A stretch of DNA of 64,000 bases from Aliidiomarina haloalkalitolerans (lineage in GTDB: Bacteria; Pseudomonadota; Gammaproteobacteria; Enterobacterales; Alteromonadaceae). Shown piece by piece: positions 30,740-39,895 of this stretch. The translations under genes and the position numbers were made by a program. Under the pieces are notes generated by a model, which was not told the origin of the DNA, did no database searches, and was given only the letters and a program-made list of their open reading frames with translations. Location: assembly GCF_003987315.1 (NCBI RefSeq), contig NZ_PIPI01000003.1, forward strand, positions 124,001 through 188,000, written 5' to 3'. Every line of letters starts with the position of its first letter. Position 1 is the first letter of the stretch.

Positions 30740-32008
30740 TTATGAAGGCTTCCGTTGACGCGGGCCAGAATGGCGGCGATTGTGCTCGCGACCACTTTGT
30801 AACCGACGCTTTTGTGGAATATGCGGACGAGTTAAGTCTTGCAGTAAAGCATCTGGGTTATACTTGGTGACCGGGATTTCATGTTGAATATATTTTTCGA
30901 TCGCCGGTAAGTTGTAAACGTATTCCTCACACGCAAAACTGACAGCCTTCCCAGATGCACCGGCGCGGCCAGTCCGGCCAATGCGGTGGACATAGTCTTC
31001 GCAGTCATCGGGCAAGTCAAAGTTATACACATGACTCACTGCCGGAATATGTAGGCCGCGAGCAGCAACATCGGTGGCAACGAGAATATCGATTTTACCT
31101 TGCGTAAAATCGTCTAAAATCTTTAACCGTTTGCGCTGCGGCACGTCACCGGTGAGCAAGCCGACGCGATGCTTGTCCGCTAACAGCCAATGATAGATTA
31201 AGCTACAGCCGTGTTTAGTGTTACTAAACACAATGGCTTTATCCGGCCAGTCTTCTTCGATAAGCGTCAGCAATAGCTTAATTTTATCCGGCTTGGACGG
31301 ATAGAAGAGCTCTTCTTCAATTCGGGCACCAGTCATTTGCTCGGGTTCAATTTCAACGCTGGCAGGGTCATTCATTTGCTCATAAGCAAGTTCACGGACA
31401 CGGAATGACAGGGTGGCTGAGAATAGTAAGTTCAAACGCTCTTCAGCGGGTGGCATTTTCCGCAACATGTAGCGGACATCATCAATAAAGCCGAGGTCGT
31501 ACATACGGTCGGCTTCGTCGAGAACAACAACGTCGATATTATCGAGTTTATAAACGCCTTGTTTATAGTAATCGAGCAGTCGACCGCAGGTACCGATGAG
31601 TACGTCGACTCCCTCTTGGAGCTCGGCGCGCTGCGCTTCATACCCTTCACCGCCATACACCACGGCCATTTTTAAGCCACAGCTTTTGGCAATTGCCTGA
31701 CCGTCATTAGCAATCTGCACCGCGAGTTCGCGGGTTGGTGCCATAACGAGTGCCCGAGGTTGGGTTTCATCCGGTTTTCGTTTCGGATGCGTCATTAAAT
31801 GGTTGAATAATGCGACGAGAAAAGCGATAGTTTTCCCGGTGCCAGTCTGTGCTTGACCAGCCACGTCTTTGCCCTGCAACGCAATAGGCAGGCTCATGGC
31901 CTGGATTGGGGTACAGTACTCGAAGCCGATTTGATTTAACGCATCCAGCACTTTAGGATGCAAACCCAATGCGGCGAATTGGGTTTCTGTTAGATGTTTT
32001 TTACTCAT
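30740..32008 (-). CDS. rhlB: ATP-dependent RNA helicase RhlB
   Basis: DEAD-box helicase (422 residues; E. coli 421) of the RNA degradosome. The Q-motif is GFEYCTPIQ, Walker A AQTGTGKT, the DEAD box [12 protein letters not shown] in LLFSATLS, and motif [12 protein letters not shown]. The basic C-terminal tail (after about 395) is a likely RNA/RNase E contact. ATG start at 32008, divergent from trxA. gppA follows in the same operon. Confidence 0.95.
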   Translation of the reverse strand: MSKKHLTETQFAALGLHPKVLDALNQIGFEYCTPIQAMSLPIALQGKDVAGQAQTGTGKTIAFLVALFNHLMTHPKRKPDETQPRALVMAPTRELAVQIANDGQAIAKSCGLKMAVVYGGEGYEAQRAELQEGVDVLIGTCGRLLDYYKQGVYKLDNIDVVVLDEADRMYDLGFIDDVRYMLRKMPPAEERLNLLFSATLSFRVRELAYEQMNDPASVEIEPEQMTGARIEEELFYPSKPDKIKLLLTLIEEDWPDKAIVFSNTKHGCSLIYHWLLADKHRVGLLTGDVPQRKRLKILDDFTQGKIDILVATDVAARGLHIPAVSHVYNFDLPDDCEDYVHRIGRTGRAGASGKAVSFACEEYVYNLPAIEKYIQHEIPVTKYNPDALLQDLTRPHIPQKRRLQSGREHNRRHSGPRQRKPS

Positions 32009-32027
32009 AGGTTGCGAGTTTAACAGT

Positions 32028-32057
32028 TTAGACTTGTAATAAAAAACAGAATATAAT
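32028..32057 (+). promoter_or_regulatory. Promoter for trxA
   Basis: A perfect TATAAT (32052-32057) lies about 50 bases before trxA, with TTAGAC (32028-32033) 18 bases upstream as a weak -35. Confidence 0.6.
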
Positions 32058-32108
32058 GAGCCGCGTTAAAAATATATAGATACGCATGCAACCGATTGGA
32101 GATGCAAC

Positions 32109-32435
32109 ATGAGTGACAAGATTGTTCAGCTAAGCGACGAGAGCTTTGAAGCGGACGTACTAACGGCTGACCAGCCTGTATTGGTTGACTTCTGGGCCGA
32201 GTGGTGTGGTCCATGCAAAATGATCGCGCCAATCCTGGACGAGGTCGCAGAAGAATTTGCTGGTAAATTAAAAATCGGTAAATTAAATGTCGACCACAAC
32301 AACCAAACACCTCCGAAGTACGGTATTCGCGGTATTCCTACCCTGCTACTGTTCAAAAACGGTGAAGTGGTTGGCACCAAGGTAGGTGCAATGTCAAAAA
32401 CACAATTAGCAGAGTTCCTTAACGAACACGTCTAA
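32109..32435 (+). CDS. trxA: Thioredoxin 1
   Basis: General cytoplasmic disulfide reductase of 108 residues (E. coli 109). The active site W-C-G-P-C has cysteines at 33 and 36, with the buried Asp of VDFWAEW and the cis-proline loop [15 protein letters not shown] precedes the ATG. It lies upstream of rho as in most gammaproteobacteria. Confidence 0.97.
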   Translation: MSDKIVQLSDESFEADVLTADQPVLVDFWAEWCGPCKMIAPILDEVAEEFAGKLKIGKLNVDHNNQTPPKYGIRGIPTLLLFKNGEVVGTKVGAMSKTQLAEFLNEHV

Positions 32436-32886
32436 GTGTGGGTCTGACACTGATAAGAGGGCGCTGCAAACTCAACTTCGCACCATCAGTGTGACCAACT
32501 AAGAATTGTCAGATGCCTCTGCGGTGAAACTTTCACCAGTATCGTTGAAGATATTGCGTAAAAAGCGAGCGCAGAGGCGTTTAAAAACTGGACGATTTTC
32601 AAATTTAGTGTTACTTTTACTTTCGCAGCACTTCTGAAGCCTTTCTTGCAATCTAACGCTCTACCAAGTTTTTAAGCAGTATTTCATGCAATGAATAGGC
32701 GCAATTCCCATGCGCTGCGTTCAGTGAACCACTCTCTCGCTGGAACGAAATCCGAAATTTAAAATTGATCGTTTTAAAAGATTGAGTCCGAGGTCTTAAC
32801 GAAGAATCGAGTCAATTCGTCTTTCAACAATGGCGGCGCTTTTCTGAGGCGTTCGCGCAGGTAAAACCACGAATAACCTACCCACT
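32436..32886 (+). promoter_or_regulatory. Structured leader of rho
   Basis: A 451-base gene-free stretch between trxA and rho with no convincing ORF. It holds two long-range inverted repeats. The first is GGTC-(TG)-ACACTGAT (32441-32454) against ATCAGTGT-GACC (32485-32496). The second is GCCTCTGCG (32515-32523) against CGCAGAGGC (32570-32578), enclosing the 15-base palindrome GGTGAAA-C-TTTCACC (32523-32537). Downstream is a G-poor, CT-rich tract (about 32620-32670), of the kind Rho loads on. E. coli rho is autoregulated by attenuation in its leader, so the same is inferred here. Confidence 0.55.
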
Positions 32887-34149
32887 ATGAATCTAACCGA
32901 ATTAAAAAATAAACCCGTAAATGATTTAGTCAACCTAGCCGCGGAAATGGGCTTGGAAAACATGGCACGGCTGCGCAAGCAGGACATTATCTTTGCTATT
33001 TTGAAAGCTCACTCTAAGAGCGGTGAAGATATCTTTGGCGACGGCGTGCTCGAAATTCTTCAGGATGGATTCGGTTTCTTGCGTTCTGCAGACTCTTCGT
33101 ATCTTGCTGGCCCTGACGACATCTATGTTTCACCAAGTCAAATTCGCCGTTTCAACTTGCGCACCGGTGACACAGTCGCTGGTAAAATTCGCCCGCCAAA
33201 AGATGGTGAACGCTATTTTGCGCTGCTGAAAATCCGTGAAGTGAACTTCGATAAGCCGGAGAACTCACGGAACAAAATCTTGTTTGAAAACTTAACGCCG
33301 CTGCACGCCAACGAACGTTTGCGCATGGAGCGTGGTAACGGTTCAACCGAAGACATTACCGCTCGAATTCTCGACCTAGCTTCGCCAATTGGTAAAGGTC
33401 AGCGTGGTTTGATTGTTGCGCCACCGAAAGCCGGTAAAACCTTATTGCTGCAAAATATCGCGCAGTCAATTGCGGCGAATCACCCAGACTGTGAACTGAT
33501 GGTATTGCTGATTGACGAGCGTCCGGAAGAAGTAACCGAAATGCACCGTTTGGTGAAAGGTGAAGTAGTCGCCTCAACCTTCGACGAGCCAGCAAGCCGT
33601 CACGTACAAGTTGCCGAGATGGTAATCGAAAAGGCCAAACGTTTGGTCGAGCACAAGAAAGACGTTGTCATTCTGCTCGACTCGATTACCCGTTTAGCGC
33701 GCGCCTACAACACCGTCATTCCAAGCTCAGGTAAGGTATTGACCGGTGGTGTCGATGCTAACGCACTGCATAAGCCAAAGCGCTTCTTTGGTGCAGCTCG
33801 GAATGTTGAAGAGGGTGGTTCTTTAACGATTATTGCAACCGCTTTGATCGATACGGGCTCAAAGATGGACGAGGTTATTTACGAAGAGTTTAAGGGAACC
33901 GGTAACATGGAACTCCACTTGAACCGGAAAATTGCCGAGAAGCGCGTCTTCCCTGCTATCGATTACAACCGTTCAGGTACCCGTCGTGAAGAGTTACTGA
34001 CCACACCTGACGAGCTCCAGAAAATGTGGATTCTGCGCAAAATCATGCACCCGATGGGGGAAATTGAAGCGATGGAATTCCTCATTGATAAATTGGCGAC
34101 AACCAAAACCAATGACGAGTTCTTCGACTCGATGAAGCGCTCTAAATAA
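32887..34149 (+). CDS. rho: Transcription termination factor Rho
   Basis: Hexameric RNA-dependent ATPase that ends transcription at rut sites; 420 residues (E. coli 419). The N-terminal helix bundle [18 protein letters not shown], the cold-shock-like RNA-binding domain (DGFGFLRS...[16 protein letters not shown]), Walker [11 protein letters not shown], the [13 protein letters not shown] Walker B region and the Q/R-loop segments are all present. No strong Shine-Dalgarno precedes ATG 32887, which fits feedback-controlled expression. Confidence 0.97.
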   Translation: MNLTELKNKPVNDLVNLAAEMGLENMARLRKQDIIFAILKAHSKSGEDIFGDGVLEILQDGFGFLRSADSSYLAGPDDIYVSPSQIRRFNLRTGDTVAGKIRPPKDGERYFALLKIREVNFDKPENSRNKILFENLTPLHANERLRMERGNGSTEDITARILDLASPIGKGQRGLIVAPPKAGKTLLLQNIAQSIAANHPDCELMVLLIDERPEEVTEMHRLVKGEVVASTFDEPASRHVQVAEMVIEKAKRLVEHKKDVVILLDSITRLARAYNTVIPSSGKVLTGGVDANALHKPKRFFGAARNVEEGGSLTIIATALIDTGSKMDEVIYEEFKGTGNMELHLNRKIAEKRVFPAIDYNRSGTRREELLTTPDELQKMWILRKIMHPMGEIEAMEFLIDKLATTKTNDEFFDSMKRSK

Positions 34150-34180
34150 GCTTAGTTTCGAGACGCAAAGAAATGAATTG

Positions 34181-34217
34181 AAACTCCCGGTCACGAGTCA
34201 GTGTCGGGAGTTTTTTT
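34181..34217 (+). terminator. Terminator after rho
   Basis: AAACTCCCG (34181-34189) pairs with CGGGAGTTT (34205-34213), ending in an unbroken run of T to 34217. Confidence 0.88.
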
Positions 34218-34288
34218 ATGCAGTTGAAAAAGGAAGCGATAGAGGATTAGCATGTTAAAACTGATATACTGCACCCACTTACAGCAAT

Positions 34289-35773
34289 ATGGCAGCCAGT
34301 ATGAAATATCGTGATTTAAGAGATTTCATCGCTCAGCTTGAGGCGCGCGGTGAATTGAAGCGCATTTCGCAAGAAATCGACCCTTATTTAGAGATGACCG
34401 AAATTGCCGACCGAACCTTGAAGGCCGGCGGGCCGGCACTCCTATTTGAGAACCCAAAGGGCCATGAAACTCCAGTACTGGCGAATTTATTTGGCACGCC
34501 AGAGCGGGTTGCTATGGGTATGGGGCAAACCGATGTGGCTGCCTTGCGTGAAGTGGGTAAGTTATTAGCCTACTTGAAAGAGCCAGAGCCGCCTGCGGGC
34601 TTTAAAGATGCGATGAGTAAGCTGCCATTGTTAAAGAAAGTGCTGTCGATGGCGCCGAAAGTCGTTAAGAAAGCGCCATGCCAAGAAGTCGTACTGAGTG
34701 GTGATGAAGTCGATCTAACTCAAATTCCCATTCAACACTGTTGGCCAGGCGATGTCGCGCCGTTGGTTACGTGGGGCCTGACAGTTACCAAAGGCCCGTT
34801 GAAGAAGCGCCAAAATCTGGGTATTTATCGCCAGCAATTGATTGGCAAGAACAAGCTGATTATGCGTTGGTTGAGCCATCGCGGTGGTGCGCTCGATTTT
34901 CGTGAGTTCTGTCAACAGAACCCAGGGCAACGATTCCCGGTTGCGGTGGCCTTAGGCGCAGACCCAGCGACTATTTTAGGTGCCGTGACCCCCGTTCCGG
35001 ATACCTTGTCAGAGTACGCCTTTGCCGGTTTATTAAGGGATAGTAAAACGGAAGTGGTAAAGTGTCTAAGTAACGACTTGCAAGTGCCGGCAAGCGCCGA
35101 GTTTGTCTTAGAAGGTTATATTGAGCCAAGCGAAATGGCTGCTGAAGGTCCGTATGGTGACCATACCGGCTATTACAATGAAGTGGACGAATTTCCAGTG
35201 TTCACCGTAACCCATATTACCCATCGCCGTGACCCGATTTATCACAGCACCTATACCGGACGGCCGCCAGATGAGCCAGCGATTCTTGGGGTTGCGTTAA
35301 ATGAAGTGTTTGTGCCGATTCTGCAAAAGCAGTTTCCAGAAATCGTCGACTTCTATTTGCCTCCGGAAGGGTGTTCTTATCGGATGGCCGTGGTGACCAT
35401 GAAGAAGTCTTACCCTGGGCACGCCAAACGCGTAATGCTCGGAGTGTGGTCGTTTTTACGGCAATTTATGTATACCAAGTTTGTGATTGTGTGCGATGAC
35501 GACGTTAACGCCCGCGATTGGAAAGATGTGATTTGGGCGATTACAACACGAATGGATCCAGCGCGGGATACCGTCATGATCGAAAATACGCCTATTGATT
35601 ACCTTGATTTTGCTTCACCGGTGTCCGGCCTGGGGTCGAAAATGGGCCTTGATGCAACCAATAAGTGGCCAGGCGAAACCGACCGCGAGTGGGGCACGCC
35701 AATTGTCATGGACGACAAGGTCAAGCAACGTGTCGATGAACTGTGGGATGAACTTGGTATTATGGATTCTTAA
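34289..35773 (+). CDS. ubiD: 4-hydroxy-3-polyprenylbenzoate decarboxylase
   Basis: Prenylated-FMN-dependent decarboxylase of ubiquinone synthesis (494 residues; E. coli 497) that needs the cofactor made by UbiX. The segments [47 protein letters not shown], the [10 protein letters not shown] active-site block and [20 protein letters not shown] are near-identical to E. coli. ATG 34289 or ATG 34301 could start it; neither has a clear ribosome site. fre follows 3 bases later. Confidence 0.96.
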   Translation: MAASMKYRDLRDFIAQLEARGELKRISQEIDPYLEMTEIADRTLKAGGPALLFENPKGHETPVLANLFGTPERVAMGMGQTDVAALREVGKLLAYLKEPEPPAGFKDAMSKLPLLKKVLSMAPKVVKKAPCQEVVLSGDEVDLTQIPIQHCWPGDVAPLVTWGLTVTKGPLKKRQNLGIYRQQLIGKNKLIMRWLSHRGGALDFREFCQQNPGQRFPVAVALGADPATILGAVTPVPDTLSEYAFAGLLRDSKTEVVKCLSNDLQVPASAEFVLEGYIEPSEMAAEGPYGDHTGYYNEVDEFPVFTVTHITHRRDPIYHSTYTGRPPDEPAILGVALNEVFVPILQKQFPEIVDFYLPPEGCSYRMAVVTMKKSYPGHAKRVMLGVWSFLRQFMYTKFVIVCDDDVNARDWKDVIWAITTRMDPARDTVMIENTPIDYLDFASPVSGLGSKMGLDATNKWPGETDREWGTPIVMDDKVKQRVDELWDELGIMDS

Positions 35774-35776
35774 TTA

Positions 35777-36478
35777 ATGAAGCAATTAGTAACGAAAGTC
35801 AGGCGTTGTGAGCCATTGAACGAGTTTGTCTATTTCGTCGAGCTCGAATTGCCCGAGCCGATTGAATTTATCGCTGGTCAGTATTTAACGGTCGTCATGG
35901 GCGAACGTGACGAGCGCCCTTTTTCAATTGCTTCAACGCCAGCGCAAAAGCAAACCGTTCAACTTCACATTGGTGCGGCACCGGAGAATCCCTATGCTTG
36001 GGAAGTGATTGAAAAGATTCGCCAAGACGGTGAATTGACCATCAACATTCCCGCCGGCGAAGCCGGTTATGTTGCGAATAGTCAGCGGCCTTTGATTCTT
36101 GTTGCCGGCGGCACGGGCTTTTCCTACACCTGGTCAATTTTACAGCAGCACTTAGCATCTAACAGCCAACGCCCAATTACCTTGTATTGGGGTGGCAGAA
36201 AGTCGCATGACCTGTATTTCCACGATGAATTGCTAGCATTAGCAGCAAAAGACCAACGTTTTCACTACCAACCCGTGGTTGAGTCTCATGTGAACGGTGC
36301 TTGGCATGGACTTAACGGACTTGTCATTCCCGCGGTTCTCGCGGAAACTGCTAATTTAGCCGACTATGATATTTATATCGCGGGACGTTTCGAAATGGTG
36401 CGAGTGGCGCGCGACGCATTTGTCGGCGCAGGGCTGCCGTTGGAACAGCTGTATGGAGACGCCTTGGCGTTTATTTGA
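35777..36478 (+). CDS. fre: NAD(P)H-flavin reductase
   Basis: Reduces free flavins with NAD(P)H (233 residues; E. coli Fre 233). The flavin/ribose contact RPFSIAS and the NAD-binding GGTGFSYTWSIL are visible, as is the C-terminal GRFEMVRVARDAF. The ubiD-fre pairing is conserved in gammaproteobacteria; reduced FMN from Fre may feed UbiX. It starts 3 bases after ubiD and ends before the TPP riboswitch region. Confidence 0.95.
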   Translation: MKQLVTKVRRCEPLNEFVYFVELELPEPIEFIAGQYLTVVMGERDERPFSIASTPAQKQTVQLHIGAAPENPYAWEVIEKIRQDGELTINIPAGEAGYVANSQRPLILVAGGTGFSYTWSILQQHLASNSQRPITLYWGGRKSHDLYFHDELLALAAKDQRFHYQPVVESHVNGAWHGLNGLVIPAVLAETANLADYDIYIAGRFEMVRVARDAFVGAGLPLEQLYGDALAFI

Positions 36479-36496
36479 AGGAACGATGTGATTCTG

Positions 36497-36524
36497 TTGC
36501 AAAGCAAGCTAACTTCGTTATACT
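36497..36524 (+). promoter_or_regulatory. Promoter for the thiamine operon
   Basis: TTGCAA (36497-36502) and TATACT (36519-36524), 16 bases apart, lie about 30 bases before the TPP aptamer. They match 4/6 and 5/6 of consensus. Confidence 0.6.
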
Positions 36525-36554
36525 GCGGCCGCTGCAGTCCGTAACTGCAAGCAA

Positions 36555-36661
36555 ATTACCAAAGGGGTGCCTCGCTTCAAAATATGTGAAGCAACGGCTG
36601 AGATACAAGATGTGAACCCTTTGTACCTGATCCGGTTAATACTGGCGTAGGGATTGGTAAT
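36555..36661 (+). ncRNA. TPP (thiamine pyrophosphate) riboswitch aptamer
   Basis: Classic THI element. The P1 stem is ATTACCA (36555-36561) with TGGTAAT (36655-36661). GGGGTGCC (36564-36571), CTGAGAT (36598-36604), ACCCTTTG then ACCTGATCCGG, and TAATACTGGCGTAGGGA (ending at 36653) follow in the canonical order. When TPP is bound, expression of the downstream thiamine-uptake operon is expected to fall. Confidence 0.96.
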
Positions 36662-36668
36662 GAACATC

Positions 36669-36764
36669 TGTAATTGTGTCGATCTCTAGTGCAACAATTA
36701 CATACCCACCAATTTACGCAGAACCGGATCTCATTCTTTTTTGGAGTTTAGGAAGAAGAGATCC
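36669..36764 (+). promoter_or_regulatory. Riboswitch expression platform hiding the ribosome site
   Basis: Two hairpins follow the aptamer. The first has a perfect 9-bp stem TGTAATTGT/ACAATTACA (36669-36677, 36694-36702). The second is a 12-bp stem with one bulged A: GGATCTC-a-TTCTT (36726-36738) against AAGAAGAGATCC (36753-36764), ending 3 bases before the start codon and covering the purine-rich GGAAGAAGAG ribosome site. The loop of the first hairpin carries a second copy of GATCTCT (36681-36687), also complementary to AGAGATC (36757-36763). Control of translation, rather than termination, is inferred; no U-tract follows either hairpin. Confidence 0.6.
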
Positions 36765-36767
36765 ATC

Positions 36768-38879
36768 ATGAAATTAAATCCCATCACATTAGCACTTTTT
36801 ACTGCCCTAGCTGTTCCTGCAGCGGCTGTTCCAACTGCGTCAGCAGAATCTGACGAGCAGAACATCGAACGTATTACTGTCCAAGGCGAGTTCCGCAATC
36901 GCGGCATTGAAGATGTTGCCGCAAGTGTTTCAGTTTTATCCGCTGAAGACATGCAACAACGCCAAGCGGAGCATTTAGAAGCAGCGTTACTCATGGCCCC
37001 CAATGTTAATTTAGCGGCCGGTGCATCGCGCGCGAGCTTTGTCCAAATTCGTGGTATTGGTGAACGCAGTCAATTTGTTGACCCAATTAATCCTTCAGTT
37101 GGGCTGATGCTCGACGGTATTAATTACAGTGGCTTAGGCTCAGCAGGTCTGTTGTTCGATATTGGCCAAGTTGAGGTATTTCGCGGTCCGCAAAGCACTC
37201 GATTTGGTGCAGACGCCATGGCTGGTATGATTTACATGAGTAGCCAAGCGCTTGAAATGGATGCCAATGGTCAATTTGAGGCGATGCTTGCTAATTACAA
37301 TAGTCGTAGACTTGGGCTCGCCTATGGTGCGAGTGCAAGTGAAGACTTTTTGTGGCGCGGCTCACTGTTTGGCTACCAAAGTGACGGCTTTATCGAAAAT
37401 ATTCACTTAGGCCGCAAAGATACCCAAAACCACGATGAAATCACCTTGCGTCTCAATGCCCGTTGGCTATTGAGTGAGCAGTGGACCGCAGATTTCACCT
37501 ACCATCATTTTAATCTCGACAATGGTTACGATGCTTGGAGTCTCGATCGCAATCGCCAAACCTTGTCCGACACGCCAGGCAAAGATACCTTAGACAGCCA
37601 TGCTGGCCGCATCGCATTGAACTACCTCAGTGATGCAGGTTTTGAATTGCAGCTGATGACCAGTTATTTAACCGCGGACTCGGAATATAGCTTCGACGAA
37701 GACTGGGCATTTGAAGGCATTCGTCCGGGTTGGGAATACAATTCATGGGACGCTTATTATCGCCAGCGTGACCAATTGGAACTGGAAGCTCGCATTCTTT
37801 CTGCTGCCCCCATCCAATTCGGTTCGATCGCCACTGACTGGTTGGTTGGTGTGTACCGGCAAGAGCGCACGCAAGATTTGGATCGGGACTACACCTATTT
37901 AAGTGCGCCATTTAGCAGTCAATACGACACCGAACGCACTGCGGTCTATGGTGAACTTCAGCAACAGCTGAGTGACCGTTTGCGACTAACTTACGGAGTT
38001 CGCTGGGAGCGTTACGACAACGATTACCGCGATAGTCGTGGGATTACTGCAGCACCGAAAGATGACGCCTGGGGTGGCCGGGCGAGTCTCGAGTATCAAT
38101 TGGCACCGATGCAGTCATTCTACACGTCACTTACCCGAGGCTTTAAAGGTGGTGGTGTAAACGGGGAAGCACTCGGTCGCGTCGAAGACCGTAACCTGGA
38201 AGATCATCGTGAGTTTTTGCAGTCACGAGCAACCTTTGACTCTGAATACTTAACGAATCTTGAATTCGGTTATAAAGCGTTTTTACCGGAGCAAAATTTG
38301 TCAGTTCAGCTCAATGCTTTCTATAGCTGGCGCGACGACATGCAAGTGAATGCCTACGTTGAGCGTAACGCTGTGTTTGTCACCTATGTCGATAACGCTT
38401 CCGATGGCAACAACTATGGCGTTGAAGCACAACTTGATTGGCTCCCCACCGAAGCGCTGCGAGTTTTCGTCAACCTAGGCTGGTTAGAAACTGAGTTTAA
38501 TGACCTCGTTTTGCGTGATGGCACGAAGCTCCGTGGCCGCGATCAGGCCCATGCTCCAAACTGGCAGTTGCATGTCGGCGGTGAGTACTCACTACCGCAA
38601 AATTGGATGTTGCGATTGGAACTTGATGGCCGTGACCGGTTCTACTATTCGAATAGCCATGATCAACAATCGTCAGCTTATGGCCTGTTGCACGCACGCT
38701 TAAGCAAAACAGTACAAAACTGGGAGTTTAGTATTTGGGCGCGTAATCTTCTCGACAAAGACTACACCACTCGTGGCTTCTACTTCGGTAACGACCCACG
38801 CAAGGACTATGTTGCGGAAAATTACATTCAGTTTGGTGAACCGCGTCGTGTCGGGGTGACCGCTCGTTATCGTTTCTAA
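36768..38879 (+). CDS. TonB-dependent receptor, probably for thiamine
   Basis: Outer-membrane active transporter of 703 residues. A signal peptide is cleaved about after ASA (residue 23). A TonB box-like stretch (ERITVQGEF) leads into the plug domain (about 30-155, with VQIRGIGERSQFVDPINPSVGLMLDGI and VEVFRGPQSTRFGADAMAG), followed by the 22-strand beta barrel ending in an aromatic residue (ARYRF). ATG 36768 is chosen for its signal peptide and riboswitch spacing. Regulation by a TPP riboswitch and linkage to a PnuC-type permease argue that the cargo is thiamine or a derivative. No siderophore genes are nearby. Confidence 0.88.
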   Translation: MKLNPITLALFTALAVPAAAVPTASAESDEQNIERITVQGEFRNRGIEDVAASVSVLSAEDMQQRQAEHLEAALLMAPNVNLAAGASRASFVQIRGIGERSQFVDPINPSVGLMLDGINYSGLGSAGLLFDIGQVEVFRGPQSTRFGADAMAGMIYMSSQALEMDANGQFEAMLANYNSRRLGLAYGASASEDFLWRGSLFGYQSDGFIENIHLGRKDTQNHDEITLRLNARWLLSEQWTADFTYHHFNLDNGYDAWSLDRNRQTLSDTPGKDTLDSHAGRIALNYLSDAGFELQLMTSYLTADSEYSFDEDWAFEGIRPGWEYNSWDAYYRQRDQLELEARILSAAPIQFGSIATDWLVGVYRQERTQDLDRDYTYLSAPFSSQYDTERTAVYGELQQQLSDRLRLTYGVRWERYDNDYRDSRGITAAPKDDAWGGRASLEYQLAPMQSFYTSLTRGFKGGGVNGEALGRVEDRNLEDHREFLQSRATFDSEYLTNLEFGYKAFLPEQNLSVQLNAFYSWRDDMQVNAYVERNAVFVTYVDNASDGNNYGVEAQLDWLPTEALRVFVNLGWLETEFNDLVLRDGTKLRGRDQAHAPNWQLHVGGEYSLPQNWMLRLELDGRDRFYYSNSHDQQSSAYGLLHARLSKTVQNWEFSIWARNLLDKDYTTRGFYFGNDPRKDYVAENYIQFGEPRRVGVTARYRF

Positions 38880-38946
38880 ACATGCAGTAGGGGTAGAGTG
38901 CGAGAGTGAGAGCTCGCACTCTGCCCACTTTTAAGAGGAAAAAACG

Positions 38947-39201
38947 ATGCAATTATCCGCAGAAATTAGTTTGTACCCACTGGCCGCTGAGTATCGGGCC
39001 ATCATTGGTGAGTTTGTTGAACGTTTAGCACAATATGATGAATTAACGGTGAACACCAATACCATGAGTACCCAGATTTTTGGTGAGTACCGCACCTTGA
39101 TGACAATTTTAACCGACGAACTTGAGCGTGTTTATCAGCAGGTGCCGTCGCAAGTTCTGGTTTGTAAATTTATTAACCGTGACTTAAACCCGCATGGATA
39201 A
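38947..39201 (+). CDS. YkoF-like thiamine-binding protein
   Basis: Small protein (84 residues) of the MTH1187/YkoF thiamine-binding family. A single ferredoxin-like domain with AEISLYPLAAEYRAIIGEFVERL, a middle NTMSTQIFGEY (the S-T...G-E motif that surrounds the ligand) and a terminal strand QVLVCKFINRDL. There is no signal peptide, so it is cytoplasmic. In Bacillus, YkoF accompanies an HMP/thiamine ABC transporter; here it sits between a TonB receptor and a PnuC-type permease. AGAGG precedes its ATG; the next gene starts within its last codons. Confidence 0.8.
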   Translation: MQLSAEISLYPLAAEYRAIIGEFVERLAQYDELTVNTNTMSTQIFGEYRTLMTILTDELERVYQQVPSQVLVCKFINRDLNPHG

Positions 39202-39838
39202 ACTTGTTGAATTACTGGCATTGTCGTCCACCGCTGAACTGATTGCGGTGGCGATGGCGATTGCTTATGTGTTGCTCGCCATCCGCCAAAGTTTGTGGTG
39301 TTGGCCAGCGGCAATTATCAGTGCCAGTATTTATACCGTGCTGTTCTTTCAAGGCCGTCTATACATGGAAACCCTCTTACAGGTCTTTTACGTGGTGATG
39401 GCCGTGTATGGCTACTGGTCTTGGCGTTACAGCAGCGCTGCCCAAAGCGCGCAAACGGAACAATTACCGATTGGACGTAAGTCGTGGCAATGGCATCTGC
39501 AATGGGGCTTAGTTTTATTGCCACTCAGCCTCGCGATTGCCTGGTTATTACAGCGTTATACCGATGCAGATTTTGCTTATCTCGATTCGATTACCACGGT
39601 ATTTAGTTTCTTTGCGACGTTTCTCGTGGCCAGAAAGCTTTTAGAAAACTGGCTTTATTGGATAGTAATTGATTTACTATACGTGGGTTTATTTTGGTTT
39701 AAGGGCTTTCACGCGACGGCGGTGTTGTTTGCGATTTACACAATCATGGCCATCGTGGGTTACTTAAAGTGGCGTCAAGCGCTGCAAAGCCAGCCAACAC
39801 ATAAAACCACAGTGAGCATGGAAACAGTTGCAGAATAA
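39194..39838 (+). CDS. pnuT: PnuC/PnuT-family permease, probably for thiamine
   Basis: Inner-membrane facilitator of 214 residues with about seven hydrophobic segments. PnuC-family marks are IRQSLWCWPAAIISASIYTVLFFQGRLYMETLLQVFYVVMAVYGYWSWR and the late ENWLYWIVIDLLYVGLFWFKG. PnuC proteins move NMN/nicotinamide riboside, whereas the PnuT subgroup, defined by TPP-riboswitch linkage and a neighbouring thiamine kinase, moves thiamine; this gene has both context marks. It overlaps the YkoF-like gene by 8 bases. Uptake would be by facilitated diffusion, with phosphorylation trapping the substrate. Confidence 0.82.
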   Translation: MDKLVELLALSSTAELIAVAMAIAYVLLAIRQSLWCWPAAIISASIYTVLFFQGRLYMETLLQVFYVVMAVYGYWSWRYSSAAQSAQTEQLPIGRKSWQWHLQWGLVLLPLSLAIAWLLQRYTDADFAYLDSITTVFSFFATFLVARKLLENWLYWIVIDLLYVGLFWFKGFHATAVLFAIYTIMAIVGYLKWRQALQSQPTHKTTVSMETVAE

Positions 39839-39895
39839 GGAGATTGTCCGCAGACTATAACGTTATGTAGTAATCGATGATGGGATCTCAAGACT

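Noticed and set aside
36669-36702. 9-bp hairpin after the TPP aptamer as an intrinsic terminator
   Set aside because: The stem is A/T-rich and no T run follows it, so transcription termination there is unlikely.
39883-39890. GGATCTCA upstream of the kinase gene, resembling the riboswitch anti-ribosome-site arm
   Set aside because: No matching GAGATCC or hairpin lies nearby; an 8-base coincidence is likely.
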